From the NCBI GenBank assembly GCA_031308135.1, contig JAHLJT010002630.1:97446141-97510140 (forward strand): a stretch of DNA of 64,000 bases, written 5' to 3'. Under the pieces are notes generated by a model that saw nothing but the letters and a program-made list of their open reading frames with translations, was not told where the DNA came from and searched no databases. The DNA is from Acheta domesticus. Taxonomy: Eukaryota > Arthropoda > Insecta > Orthoptera > Gryllidae. Positions 36,001-47,373 of the stretch are shown here, piece by piece. Made by a program: the position numbers and the translations under genes. The stretch's first letter is position 1. Each line of letters starts with the position of its first letter.

Positions 36001-39000
36001 GTTAGTCACGCACATTGATATTAGCAATCAACATTTTGTAACCCAATTTTTCAAAAAATGCATTCAAACTTTGCATATTACATCAGAAAAACATCTTTTT
36101 TCTATTACTACCTCATTAGAGAATAACAGCTGAAAAATTCGTGGACTTTGAAGGTGTGGAGAGAGGGGAAAAAAATCTTCAATTTTAATCATTACAATGT
36201 ACCCAAAGTATAACAAAATAACAATACTGAACTGAATAACAAAGTATATATAAGTTCAACGCGCTTATCAGATGCACAATACTGTCCACAGTATGCAATT
36301 TAAAAAGATCTATGTCTATCTTCACCCTTCAGTGCTCACATGGATTTCTGTTGCAATTCATTCTTACTCATTCACAGTTTACAATGAGAATAGACATTGA
36401 TTTGGTGTGGATTTTGAAGTGCTCTTCTAGATGGTCCCACCTCATGACTTATCACTTATCATCTTAAATTTGTCTAAAATGATGATTGCTGTGCTTGCAA
36501 TAAGCTCTGAATGTAGCTTGGATTAGAGTAGTAGACCATGCACCCCTTTGCACTACTGTTTCCAAACAGGACGTCAACTGAGACTGCAGATTTCATGAGT
36601 TGTAAGGAGGTGCTTTGCGAAGTATTCTCAAATTCGCATTTGTTTTTGTCTCTATGTTATATATCTCATTTTTTCCTTCCCTATGTTAGAGACAAACTGA
36701 AGATGGGAAATTGTTTTCCCGAAATTTACCTTTGGGCACATAATAATGAATATTATAACCATTATTGTTCAGGACAATTATCCATATCTCCCATTTTGGA
36801 TTACCACAAGATTTCTGCTACCACCAAAGAATTTTTTCGCAAATGAATTTCATTAAACAGTCAGTATGAGTGAAAGACAAAAGTGCCAGAGTTTGGAGGT
36901 GGAGGACAAAGAAAAATAATTAATTGATATTTTGGAAGGCAAAGGCTGGAGATTAATTATTCCAATCAGTGCATGAAAGTGAACACAAATAGAAGGCAAG
37001 TATGGAAGACAATAAATGTCTGATAAAAACAAAAGGATACTTTATGAAAAAGTGTACAGAAAATTGAAATACAATAGCACTATGTTACTTTCTAAATTCA
37101 TTGAAAAAATTCAAACTTGTGGAATCTCAAGGGTCTGTATTTTTTCCCGTATTAGACCAGATAGTGCATCAGGCAATGTAATACTTTTTAGAATTTATGT
37201 TTGTAAGGACAATGGTTTATGTTTGTATTAGACAGATTTCCACATAATACACATTCCACATTGAGCAGATTTTACAGTAATTAAGAAGCAAGTATAAAAA
37301 AACAGTCAAACTGATGTAACTATTGATTTCATAGAAATCCAGTAGCACTTGACGACGAACCTTTACTATCTTAATAGCTGATCCATAGACTATCTTATGG
37401 TACTAAACATTCATTCTAAAATAAAACTTTAACATGAAACACTTCTTTAGTTCACCAACTTTCAAACTCAATCCAAACAATCATTCTATAAATTGTGATG
37501 CACTGGAAAAAATAATCTAATGAAAGCCAAGTTTACTGACACTGACACATGTAATCTGAATTTGAAAACTAACGAATACTGTGATTTATGATTATGCTGA
37601 AAATGTCATCTAGCATTGTAACATGAAACTACAACCTTTCCTAAAATACTCATGTTGTGCAATCGTCGTCGCTACCATAAGCTCACCAGACTCAACAAAA
37701 CATTGAGAAGACTGAATTCTCATTACGGTAAGAATCAGGGCTTAAAGGGATATAGTACAAAATGGTAGTTTTTTATAAAAATCCATGACAGAGGTTAACA
37801 ATTTTTGTGTTTTAAGGATATTTTGACATGGCTTGACCCCTAGATATTTCTCATCTCTGGGAAACTAAGTCTGTCAACTTCTTTTTTAAGTACTATGCGA
37901 TTTACAAAATATCACTTTTATTTGGAAGCTCATTCCCAACTTTAGCTGCACTATCAGTGAAAGAATTGTTAAATACATTTGAACAAGGTTTTAGTATTTG
38001 CATCAAATGAATTTCTTCATACAAGGTTATCAGAAGCCTTTGCAGAAAAAAAATGGTTTTCTAACATTTAATAATGTGCTCTCTTTCTTTCTCTGACTCT
38101 CCAGATTATAAAAGTAAGCTACGAAATATTAAAAATATCCCTGAAAACGTTATAGAGCAAATTTCACTGCTCCTTGCCCTTCTAAAGTTAACAATCACCA
38201 TTGTAACTGACCTAGGAATTCACTCAAAGCAGAAAAACATTTGTTAATGCTTCCTTACTAGGAAATATGCTACTTCTTTTCTTTAGACATCTCTTCTTCA
38301 CACTACTTCTTCCTCCGCAAACTCAGGAGCAAGTGTTGTTACTTTTATTCTCAGGGATTTTAGGCAAATAAAAACTCCTTTTCCAAGGATGAATTCCTTA
38401 CACTGTCATCACCTACATACAATTTGTTTTCTACTCACCAGGAGAGCATGAACGTTGATCAGTCTCTTCAGTTTTGATGATGGGACAACTTTCAAACGAC
38501 GTTGCCAAAGGGTCCTGCAACACAACACTGAAATTCACTTTAAAGGTCAGATACAAGACAAACATTGAATTCACTTTGAAGTTCAGATAACAACAAAACT
38601 TGGTTCGTTATAATTTTCTTCAATGTGGGAGATGGAACTTTGGGACTGTCACCTGGGTGGTAACTCAATGCTTCCATAGCAGAGGTACCTACAGTGCTAG
38701 TCTCATCTGAGATATGTCAGCTTCTGCCAATCCGCAATACAGATGGTATGAAAGCAGTGCCACATGTGTGATCTTCCGTTTTGTGTGTAGGCAAATGACA
38801 TGGGCCACTACACCCAGTGCCCCAGACTTAAATAAATGTAAGAGCTTGATAGACCTAATCGGCTAATGATATTTGATTGAGATATCTCAACAGGCCACCT
38901 ACGCAAGCGGTATGCTGTTGGCAATAAAAATAACACAATAAGGTCCATAAATGATAAAACTATTTGCAAGTGTTCACTCATTTTATCATTTACATATTTT

Positions 39001-41936
39001 ATTTTGTTATCAGCATATTTTTTTTCTTAGCTACAGACTTTAATCTACCCGATGGGGTGAACACATGCTTACAAACTGCTGTGCTAAAAAAATAAAGTAT
39101 CCTGATAAACTATTTCAAAATGATTTTTAATTGACAATTCTTGTGTTTATTTTGTCTCCTAATTGATTGATTGACTAGAAGATAGTGATGGGAAGCTGAA
39201 GGTACTAAAATATCAGAAAACATCACAATAGACAATCATTAAAATATTCATAATTATATAACACCCAATGCATTTTCGTGAAAACCAGCTGAGAACAACT
39301 TAGCTGTAATACTCACCTCACATTTCTCTTCAACCTCTTCTTTAGTGACCTCTGTGGCCTCAACAAACACTGCAAGAGGTGGTTCCAGCTCCTACACACA
39401 AAGCAAATATTATCCCTCATCTCCTTTAGCTCAAATCCCAGATTTAAGGGCACATTTTATTAACTTTTCCTCTGCACACTCAAACATTCAAATGAGAATA
39501 GTACATGTAGAAAGCTTACTTGGTCTTCTTCCTTCTTAATTGCACAGTTCAAGGTGCTTGCTTTGCGTGGGTCCTATGAGAAATAAAACAACAGATTTTT
39601 AGCAATTCACGAAACCAGAAATAAAAAGTATCAAATAACAAAAGAAAAAATTCAGAATAACGTTACAGATAAGCAATCACAAACTCTAACAACAAATGAT
39701 TCAAAACCAAATCTAAAGGTCCCCAATTGGGCTAATTTCATTACTCCAAAGACTGCCCCCAAAATAATCCTCGCATTAAAATAAACTCCATGAATTGGAA
39801 GCTGTCGTTCTCACCTTGCATTCCTCCTCAAACTCTTCATTCGAGATCTCCGTGGGCTCCAGAAAACCTTCAGCAGGCGGCACCAGCTCCTACTCACACA
39901 ACACAAACATCATCACAGTCTTCTTTTACTCAATTAGGACATGTTTCATTAACAAAGAACCTTCTCCTCTAAAAAGGAAGTTACATTCTCAATGAATCTG
40001 AAAAGCGACAATGGACATGAACATTAAATACCCAAAACAAACATTCAGATCACAGACCAACTCATTTGCATAACTCTGGCAAACCTGTCCATAAAATTAC
40101 AAATCCTACCACATTAGCATAGTTGAAATGGTAATCTTCACAAAGATCCCCATAAGAAACACTGCACTCCTTCATAAAAGTGCTCTTCGAGACATTAGAA
40201 AAAAAATTCAGGACCATTCAATCAATAAATGAAAATTCATTTATTGAAATACATTTTGGAAATATTTGTAATTTTTAAATTCTTTGTCTAACGTAGTTAA
40301 GTACATTCTTATGATATGAAGATACATCAGCTTTCAGTTGACAAAAAAATCATCAGTAACAGTGCATACAAATATTGTTGCAAAAAGATATCTGCTTCTT
40401 TTTTGACTGTAGAATGTAAAAAATTTAACAGACGTTTGTTAAAGTACATTAAGTGATGTTTCTATTTATTAATTCAGAAGAATTGTCTAAAACAATAAAT
40501 TTTTTAGCTCTGAGCTCTGCAAGGCATCTGTCCACCCCCTTGTAGATCTAGAATTACAGAATAAATTACTTGCATATTAATGTTAACAGAATTGTTTTAC
40601 TTCAAACTCTCCTTACGTAGACCACATAGAAAATGAGATGTTCCTGTACAGCACATTTTAACTGCATCAAATAAAGATTCTAATCAATTTTCACAAAATT
40701 CCCCTGTATTTAAATACACTACACAAAAGTACAATATTTAGTACAGCCAATTTCCTTGATGGTGTTCTGCTATGGCACAAGATTTTTTGTACACTAAACT
40801 TGGAAGTGTGCATAAAAGCAGTTTGAATTTGCAAATTGCAAAATTTCAAAACATATTTAAGTCAAAATACTTTTAGCACGCTGTTAGGCTTCACAATACT
40901 TTTCCATGATAGAAATAGTGTCCCAGACATCAGTCTCTACAACTGACATGAAACAAACTTGAGCCTGACCAACACATCTGCTTCACATTAAAGTCTCAAA
41001 ATATTGCACAGAGAAAAACGTTATGCCACAGCTACAACAATAAGAACAATCAAACAAAATAGCCATACTGCTCTGGAGATTAATCAAACTGGCTCTCAAG
41101 CACAAAACATTCATTATAATATACTTGTATTGCACACAACACAATCATGTGCACTCAAAACTTGAGGTTTCCCAATCCACATCCTTGACTTCACCTATAC
41201 CAGCCATGTTTCTTCGAGACTGGCAGTTATACGAAGTAAAACAGAGAAATGTCATATCAAATCAGTTTTCAAATAAAGAAATAACCAAGGAATTGCAACT
41301 CACAATGGGATTTACTTCTTGAAAAAATTCGTCAGGTTCTTCTTTAACCTGAAATCAAAAGAAAATTACAGTAATAAATATTTCCGTCGAACATGTAGTA
41401 TCCCTACAAGATCTTACTTCTGTGCTAGTGATGTAACGAATTCCTACTCTACCTTAATCTGCCGTATTTGCAAACTTTGCAAGTTAAAAGCACAAAAGTT
41501 GCCATTATACCTAAACAGTATTCTTACCTTTTCTACTTTAAATATACTGTCAGTAATGAAGGAGGAGTACAACTGGAATAAAGTAGGGTTGTTATTTGTT
41601 TCAGTGGGTATACTCGAAACACTGCCCCTTGTGAGTGGCGCCCATGGCATGTGCCGTATCTGCCATACTGCAGATATGCCTCTGTACACATTGAAACTTA
41701 TTACACAATTCCAGTTGTACTCCGCTTATTTGTAACTATACAAAGCATCAAAAATAAACTTCATTAAATCAAACTGCATGATGTACATATTGAACAGAAT
41801 TCGGCTCCTTTTATTTGTCATATAGACCATACATAAACGTTTTCACCACAGACTTTAATAGCAAATCGTATTTAGAGAAACTACTTACATCCTCCACCTT
41901 TATCACATTTTCCGATAAGATACTAATCCCTTCCAT
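26201..41936 (-). CDS. C2H2 zinc-finger gene, seven coding exons, ~415 aa
   Basis: This is a probable nuclear DNA-binding protein. The model reads from ATG at 41936 to TAG at 26201. Exons are 41936-41889, 41348-41304, 39889-39815, 39573-39520, 39391-39317, 38514-38439 and 27075-26201. All introns are GT-AG; donors include GTAAGTAG, GTGAGTTG, GTGAGAAC, GTAAGC and two GTGAGTA. The first five junctions are phase 0 and the last is phase 1. Joining exon 6 (ends G) to exon 7 (starts AA) makes a Glu codon and lands exactly in the zinc-finger frame, which is strong support for the model. The first ~124 residues are acidic, with short VKEE/IKKEE/IKTEE motifs typical of insect zinc-finger genes. Exon 2 could instead end at a GTAAAT donor 12 nt earlier without changing frame. 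Intron 6 is about 11.4 kb and full of transposons. Target and role are unknown. Confidence 0.75.
27400..27700 (+). mobile_element. RTE-like retroposon 3' end, copy 1
   Basis: GGAAAAAATCGTACGCATGG is followed by ACAGACGAACGAACAAACAG, CGGACGGACGTTTTGCT and, 240 bp later, CGGGAAAGTAAAAT. The order (AAAATCG, then GACGGACG repeats, then an AT-rich tail) matches the copy at about 29530-30945 and resembles RTE-clade 3' ends known from insects. It lies in intron 6 of the zinc-finger gene. The preceding 27090-27400 segment is unassigned. Confidence 0.5.
27990..28800 (+). repeat. Diverged tandem repeat, ~287-bp period
   Basis: AAAATTTGGAGC followed by an ATTTTTG/GAAAAT stretch recurs near 28000, 28290 and 28580. 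GAGTTTTCGA recurs near 28083 and 28384. Units are strongly diverged. A further faint unit may exist near 29420. No protein coding is seen. Confidence 0.5.
28840..29003 (-). mobile_element. tRNA-derived SINE
   Basis: The minus strand from 29000 reads GCCCGAGCTGGTTAAGACG (A-box-like). About 40 nt later comes AGCCAGGTTTGAATCCCTGA, which contains a perfect B box GGTTTGAATCC. A unique body (TTTACACCATGATATCAAAG) follows toward 28840. Acceptor-stem pairing is incomplete, so this is a SINE head rather than a functional tRNA gene. Confidence 0.7.
29530..30945 (+). mobile_element. RTE-like retroposon 3' end, copy 2, split by a hAT element
   Basis: The left part (AAAATCGGCTTTACTGTTTA, near 29556) and the right part (GCTAGCGTTGACCACAGACG, near 30687, then GACGGACGTTTTGCTGTCAA) join across the hAT insertion at 29577-30677. 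The joined order matches copy 1 at 27400-27700. The tail ends AGGTGAGAAAATAAAAAGG near 30940. Confidence 0.5.
29577..30677. mobile_element. Non-autonomous hAT element, 1101 bp
   Basis: The left end TAGAGATGGACATAACAGC pairs with the right-end complement TAGGGATGTGCCCTTAACAG. Eight-base flanks GTTTAGGC (29569-29576) and GTTCAGGC (30678-30685) differ at one base, as expected for an old hAT target duplication. The interior has no transposase. It is rich in TAACAGT near both ends and has a GC-rich patch near 30190-30290. Confidence 0.85.
30946..32085. other. AT-rich intron sequence, unassigned
   Basis: Part of intron 6 of the zinc-finger gene. Short open frames occur but none is recognisable. 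It may include remnants of the transposase pseudogene that begins just to the right. Confidence 0.3.
32086..32700 (-). pseudogene. Transposase-like pseudogene of an unnamed arthropod family
   Basis: Minus-strand frames with stops give an ordered set of blocks: FWEKARNPIRG (near 32610), RWDVKLLPALNI (near 32480), then GFPKLSNSCGKENTNAVWNV (near 32340-32400), WGIEGNLRIL followed by a stop, DTTPSNTW (near 32278), FNGACFF, and after a frameshift LPCHRDSTYELIL (near 32180-32215). I recall an invertebrate protein family carrying HWDGKLLP, FDTTASNTG and CRHHIYE motifs in this order. I cannot name its superfamily. At least two stops and two frameshifts are present. Confidence 0.55.
32701..34335. other. 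AT-rich intron sequence, unassigned
   Basis: A few open frames of 70-80 codons occur on either strand (for example 33157-33387), without motifs. Nothing else is supported. Confidence 0.35.
34340..35215 (-). pseudogene. Non-LTR retrotransposon reverse-transcriptase relic
   Basis: Read from 35215 downward, GVRQGCCMSPTLFNIYL is the conserved palm motif. It is followed by LLFPDNQVLISD, where the catalytic FADD motif has become FPDN. DTLQKPLYELQ and EYNLKMSVKKTK follow, then (after frameshifts) RKDTIMKLYITLAAP with a GCEIW motif near 34710. The C-terminal GVARKDRIRK and PRGKRN stretches are near 34610 and 34470. The order matches the abundant insect LINE family with a Y-G-S-E-I-W motif. It is dead and lies in intron 6 of the zinc-finger gene. 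Confidence 0.65.
35216..38438. other. AT-rich intron sequence, unassigned
   Basis: The 5' part of intron 6. It holds a 102-codon plus-strand frame (36538-36846) and a 100-codon minus-strand frame (35231-35533), neither recognisable. I see no repeat structure. Confidence 0.35.
38439..41936 (-). CDS. Acidic N-terminal exons of the zinc-finger gene
   Basis: Six short exons encode, in order, MEGISILSENVIKVED, VKEEPDEFFQEVNPI, a 25-residue block starting ELVPP, DPRKASTLNCAIKKEEDQ, a second 25-residue block starting ELEPP, and DPLATSFES...QRSCSP. The two 25-residue exons (39889-39815 and 39391-39317) are the same length and phase and share ELxPP, a central FxExTE and EExEExC, so one exon was duplicated. 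Introns 1-5 are AT-rich. Stretches 39900-41300 and 41350-41880 hold no other gene, apart from a small MITE. Confidence 0.7.
41564..41723. mobile_element. 160-bp MITE in intron 1 of the zinc-finger gene
   Basis: GGAGTACAACTGGAATAAAG at the left end pairs with the right-end complement GGAGTACAACTGGAATTGTG. No target duplication is clear. The interior has no coding signal. Confidence 0.65.
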
Positions 41937-42159
41937 TTTCAAATCAACAAATAATGAGCAATTTGTTACAAGTAACTAAAAATTCAGCAACAGGGATTAA
42001 GGCAGATTAAGGTCCGTTTCCACTGTAGGGATTTGTCGATCGCGAACGAACTAGTTCAATTGAACTATTCTTGAAAAGGAACGATACGATACGGAACGAC
42101 CATGAACTATAGTTCATCTGTCACGGGTCAGCGTTCTTAGGTCGCCGGTCACCGTTCCT

Positions 42160-42300
42160 AGTTCTTTTAGTTCAGTTAGTTCATTTAGTTCAGTAGTTCA
42201 TTTAGTTCAGTAGTTCATTTAGTTCAGTAGTTCATTTAGTTCTCTTAGTTCGCCGGTCATCGTTCATTAGTTCAGTAGTTCAATTAGTTCTCTCCCGTAG
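42160..42300 (+). repeat. 17-bp minisatellite within the hAT element
   Basis: TTCAGTAGTTCATTTAG repeats about four times with degenerate copies on both sides. It is an expansion of the subterminal TAGTTCA motif. Confidence 0.8.
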
Positions 42301-42835
42301 TTCAGCGGTCAGATATGAGAGATACAGCTAGGGTGCGCATAAGCTCACTACGCAGGTTTCTGCAGGTTTCGGAAATCAAGTGACTTTGGGGATACCGGCT
42401 GCTTGTATTATATGTAATGTACCTTTGCGTGCTGTTTGTGTGTATTGCTGGAATTGCATTTTGATAACTTGCTGTTTAAAAATATCACTGATCTTCATTA
42501 TCAATGGCAGAATGCCTAGTATAGAGTAATAACAGCAACTTTGATTAATGATTCCCATGGAGTTATTTCTTTTACAAATAAGAATATTCTTTATTTGTAG
42601 TCCAATGTAATTGTACTTATAAAAGGGTTTTGTGAAGTGCAGAGTTGAGTGTGACAAGATAGACAAAAATATGAATTTTCATGAACTACCAAAGAGTAGA
42701 ATTCACTTTTCTGTAAGCAACATTTTTAGAATTGTTTAATAAATTAGAAAATTGGGCTAGAATGAATCATGTTAAATACTTATCAAAAGAAATCATTTAA
42801 TACGAGACGGGTGTTCTTGTAGATGCCTCCTAGCT

Positions 42836-42904
42836 GTCTTGCGACAGGGCACGAGAGAACCTACAAAAAGTCTTGCGACACGGGCACGAGAGAACCTACA
42901 AAAA
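42836..42904 (+). repeat. 34-bp tandem duplication within the hAT element
   Basis: GTCTTGCGACAGGGCACGAG then AGAACCTACAAAAA occurs twice in tandem (42836 and 42870), with a one-base insertion in the second copy. Confidence 0.85.
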
Positions 42905-44879
42905 GAAGTTACTTTTGGGGTAAGCAAAGCGTGCTGAGTGTGAGAGTTAAATTTTTAGCACTAGCGCTAAAAGTGGCATTTCATTAGTGACATTATATTC
43001 AGATAAAACCGTGAATATAACAATGAAAACAAAATACTTTCGGCTGATCGCATGAGCTACTGCTGACCTTAATACAACGTAGATTTGATTTATGTTTGAA
43101 TTAAAATATAGTGAAATTCAAAAAGGCTGTCTACAAATAGTGTATGACATACGTGGTAAAAGTGATTTTATTTCATAGGATTGCGTCACTCGGCGTATCG
43201 GCCTCATGTTGCAACATTTCACGCAAAATAAAATGAAACATTTACCACTAGTATCATAAAAATCTAATTCTATATTTCTGTCTACAATAAAGGCAGATAC
43301 TGTGCATTGTTAACAGGACATGAAATAGGCCATTTTTATATCCATTAAAAAAGACGGTTTCCAAGACAACTGTCTAGTTACCGTGAAAAAAGTACTTCAT
43401 TCATTGGGATTTAACGAAGTATCCCTTGGTAATCCTCTCTAACCTATCGCTATTCCCCGAGATATCAAACACCTTATTGCAATATAAAATAACGAACTTT
43501 TCCACATATTTGTATATTATAATTTTTATACAGATGTAGAACCATGTTCTTATTTCGTGAGCGAAGTGTGTGTTTTTTTCATGGTCTCGGTTGATTTTTT
43601 CGTTTCGACCTACGGTGTCGGCAAAAAGGTCGACTTCAACGCTGAAAAAACACCTACGTCCAGGGTTGCCAGATCCCTTCTGGGAAAATCCGCCAAATAA
43701 CGTCGTGGGGAAGAAAGGTAACCGGTGAATAAAGCTTGACTCAGACACTGGGGCTGATCATTTCAAAATAGCTGCACGTTCACAAGAAGTTTAAAAATAA
43801 ATACTCTTGTGGATAAAGCCTACCTATTAAGCCTAGCTTAATTACTTAGCTACTTAAATACTTGTTCAATTTCTAGAAAAAGGGGCAAAATGTATGTCTA
43901 AAAAGAAAGGGCTCAGACATTTTCATAATAGCTGCATGGTGTTCAAAACTCAAACATTTGTGCATAGGCCATTTCTCTCAGAAACCATAAATACTTGTAC
44001 TTTTTGTGGGAAAATGTGAGCAAAATCATACCGTCCACAGCCCTTCTAGGATACAAAGAATTCCGCCCAATGGACGGAATCCCCCAAAATACATTTTCTT
44101 CCTGCATGTAGACGCTTGCTTTTCGCTAATTGGCGGTATTTTGCCCAATATGGCATTCCTGTGTACGTGGCAAAAATAAATGAACTATTTCGTTATTTTG
44201 AACTAGTTCAACGAACTAGTTCACTAAAAAGAACGATCGTATAATGAACTATTCACTTAAATGAACGACTTTGCCCATCCCTATTCCACTGGTTCACTGA
44301 ATGTTATAAACTTTATAACATTCAGTTTATAATATAAAGGGGGGGGGGGACAAAGTTTTAGTTCCTCGGTCACTACGATAGAGAAGGTAGCGCAGCTGTT
44401 GCGCGCATTTTGAGTAAAGTTGCGCCAATGCAGATTATGGTGAGTGTAGGGAATATCCATGGGTATTATCTGCTTTTCTTACGTTTTACTACAAATAATT
44501 GTATTATTTAACCTCTTGGTTGCCGTATCACAAACTCCCGAAAAAAAAACTTAGGCCAGAGCGATGGTTGAAAAACAAATCGCGAAGATTTAATTGGTAA
44601 AATATGTTTTTAATATTTAAAAAAATAATAAAATTGTATATACGAATGAAATTAATCAAATAAGCACACCTGGATACGATTGGTGAGACAGAACCTCACT
44701 TCTAAGGAGGGGGTATTTTCTATAGAAGAAAATTTACAATCTCCGCAATTAAATGGGATCTGTAGACCATTAAATAATTTCTTGTTTACATATAACAATT
44801 TTTAATGAATATTTGACACAAATACATAGATGAAAAACTTGGAAAAAATGATAGAAAATTCCCATTTAATTTAGTTTCA

Positions 44880-46720
44880 GTTGTAACCAAACATCAACAC
44901 CCCTGGTACTATGATGTATGCATTAGAGTGGTTACAGATGGTGGCTTTAATATTGTTGGTAAATGTCATTTAACTTTTATTACACAATTATTTAAAATGA
45001 TTGATGTAAAAATAACTTTCATTACATATCCTACTTTTACAATTAATTGCTCATTATGAAAGAGTTAGCACAAAAAAAAAAATGTTTTCTAACATTATAT
45101 TTTTTTTCCACAACAGTGCAATTAGGGATCGTGAAATATGAAAGTTGTTAATTCTGTGTTAGAAAAAACTAGAAAACAGAATAAAAGCTAACAATGCTCA
45201 AAGTAAATATTTTGTTTGTATATTCAAATGTTTATATAGTCACATTTCTGATTTTTCTATGCGTTTTTGTGGATTTTTTAAATAAGTTGTGTTCAATGAA
45301 AAAAAAAAAAATAACATGAATGATTTTTAGATTTGAAATTTATTCATTTCTTCAGATTTTTTGTCATATCATTATTACAACAAACACAACTGATTCATTA
45401 ATAGATTTTACAATTGTTTTACTGTGTGGAATTTATATTGTAGATCTACATTAATATTTTCACATTATTTTTAGTATTATATTTTATATAAATGTTTTAT
45501 ATTTATATAATCCTCAGAAAATAATTATTTTTAGGATTAACTTACCTCATTGACAAAACAGAAATAATTCACCTGTTTAATGTGCCTCATTTGCTGAAAA
45601 GAATTCACAATAATCTTCTAACTAAAACTTTGGATATAGATGTAGGAAATTTGAAGGAAACTAAATTAGCTTCATGGCACATCATAGGAAAAGACTATTA
45701 CCTTGTTACATATGTAAACAAAATTAATAAGGTCATGAGGAAATTGTATGTATCAACATATGTAATCAACATATGTAACCAACAAAATGAAAAAAAATAG
45801 TTAAATATACCACACAGGTTTTTAGTGAATCAGTGTTGGCATACATGGAATTTATATCTCGAATAGATAGTAAATATAAATTTAAATATTTATTTGCTTT
45901 CACAATTTCAATTTAATTTCATATGCAGGATTCTTATTCATTTTCAATTTCACATTTATTAATTATTCTCGAATTCTACTCTTAAATTTATTGGATCACA
46001 TCCCACAAACACTTGAATGAAGTTTAATGTTGTATGGAGCTACAAGCAGAAGTTAAGATGCAATTTCATCAAGTCAAGAACAGAGGGTCCAATATTTTTT
46101 AAGCGCTTGTGTTTGCATGGTACATATATATAAAAATTGTGCGCAAATATTTTAGGATGTGTACAATTACCACTTTTTTTTGTAGTTTAATTTGAAACTC
46201 CATCTGGCACTTTAAGAATTCCTAATAAAGATGACCTTGCAACAGCAGAGGTTTAAAATTTTTTAAACAATTTATTCAATTCATGCAATGGGAAAGCGGA
46301 AGGTCTCAATTCATCATCTGTTGGATCAAATATTAGCCCTCACAAACCTTTTAACATGAAAGCAAAAGATATTAACAAATGAGATTTGTGAACCCAACCA
46401 CTAACAGACGAAAAAGTTCCATCCTTATGGAATTGGATCTTCACAATTGATGGTTTCCTCTCATTAAGACATAAATTAACCAAACTTGGAGTCAGCCGCT
46501 TTAGAAGCAGGAATGTGAATTCGGGCCCCTAAGAAATATTTTTTGCTATATCGGAAATTACAATGGATCTAATTTGAACTCCGCTCCTCAATAACTTTTT
46601 AATTCACACAGGACATTTTTATTTAATAACACAAACCATGCCAAACTTATTGAGAATTGTGACAAAACAGACGGAAACTTTCTGTTTACTTAAAAAAAAA
46701 TTGTTTCCCAGCCATATGAA
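44880..46720 (+). pseudogene. P-element-type transposase pseudogene (copy A')
   Basis: Same block order as in copy A. Here the FNVPHLLKRIHNNLL block continues uninterrupted through ETKLASWHIIGKDY to 45800, so this part is better preserved than in copy A. The later blocks (near 46230-46640) again carry stops, including one within the motif equivalent to LNxDPLENFF. A THAP domain is not seen. Confidence 0.7.
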
Positions 46721-46881
46721 CAAACACATGAAACAAGAACATATGAAGTAGAGATGCCTGAGATGATCCCTGAAATTCCAACCCCAAAAAAAGCATTTTT
46801 GGAATCAATTCACCTGATTGTATGGCAAAGTAATTTTTAAAAACATTCAACTGCAAGACTTGTAAAGAATCATTCCAAAAT

Positions 46882-47373
46882 GTGGCTTTTTTTTACGCGT
46901 TGCGCCGGAAAGGGTGTGTGGCTGTAATTGAATGGGCGCAAGAACGTGGTTTGATTGCTGCAGGCTTTTCGTGTCCGTTATGTAAGTGTCCGATGAGGTT
47001 GGCCAAGCGAAAGTAATTGAGTGATGTTTTCGAGTGGAAGTGCAGCAAGAACGAGGCCACTTCTCATGCGCGAAAGTGTTCAGTGCGGAAGGGGTCATTG
47101 TCGCGGGAAGCAGGTTGAGTGTGATTCAGGTATCAATTTTTGTCTTTCCTTGATGGCGCCTACCTTAAAAACAGCCTTTCGGTAAGTTTTATTCATTTCT
47201 ATCAGAGCGCGTGGCGTAATTTGAGGGAGGGCTTATGGGGACTCTTATCGTCCTCCTCCTCCTCCTCTGCCCCCTCCCACCTCTTCCTCTTCCCAACCCC
47301 TTCCCCCCTCCCCTCCCATCCCCCCCTCCGCCACATCGCTTCTCTGAGGGTGCACCGTACACCCTACTTTAAC
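46882..47373 (+). mobile_element. Insertion carrying an ISXO2/Merlin-type transposase fragment
   Basis: Copy A lacks this 492-bp segment. CCAAAAT flanks it (46875-46881 and 47374-47380). On the plus strand from 46915 a frame reads EWAQERGLIAAGFSCPLCKC, then after one TAA (47014) FEWKCSKN and CSVRKGS. The two Cys pairs and the W-x-C...S-x-R-x-GS ending match the N-terminal zinc ribbon of ISXO2/Merlin DDE transposases. The catalytic domain is missing. The right part (47250-47330) is a CCTCC-rich pyrimidine run. No terminal inverted repeats were found. Confidence 0.6.

Larger units (their letters stand above)
42026..44283. mobile_element. hAT element, 2258 bp, non-autonomous
   Basis: The left end TAGGGATTTGTCGATCGCGA pairs with the right-end complement TAGGGATGGGCAAAGTCGTT. 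A perfect 8-bp duplication TTCCACTG lies at 42018-42025 and 44284-44291. The equivalent site in copy A (480-487) is empty. Subterminal sequence on both sides is rich in AACTAGTTC motifs. No hAT transposase was found; the 115-codon frame at 43401-43748 has no motif. Confidence 0.92.
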
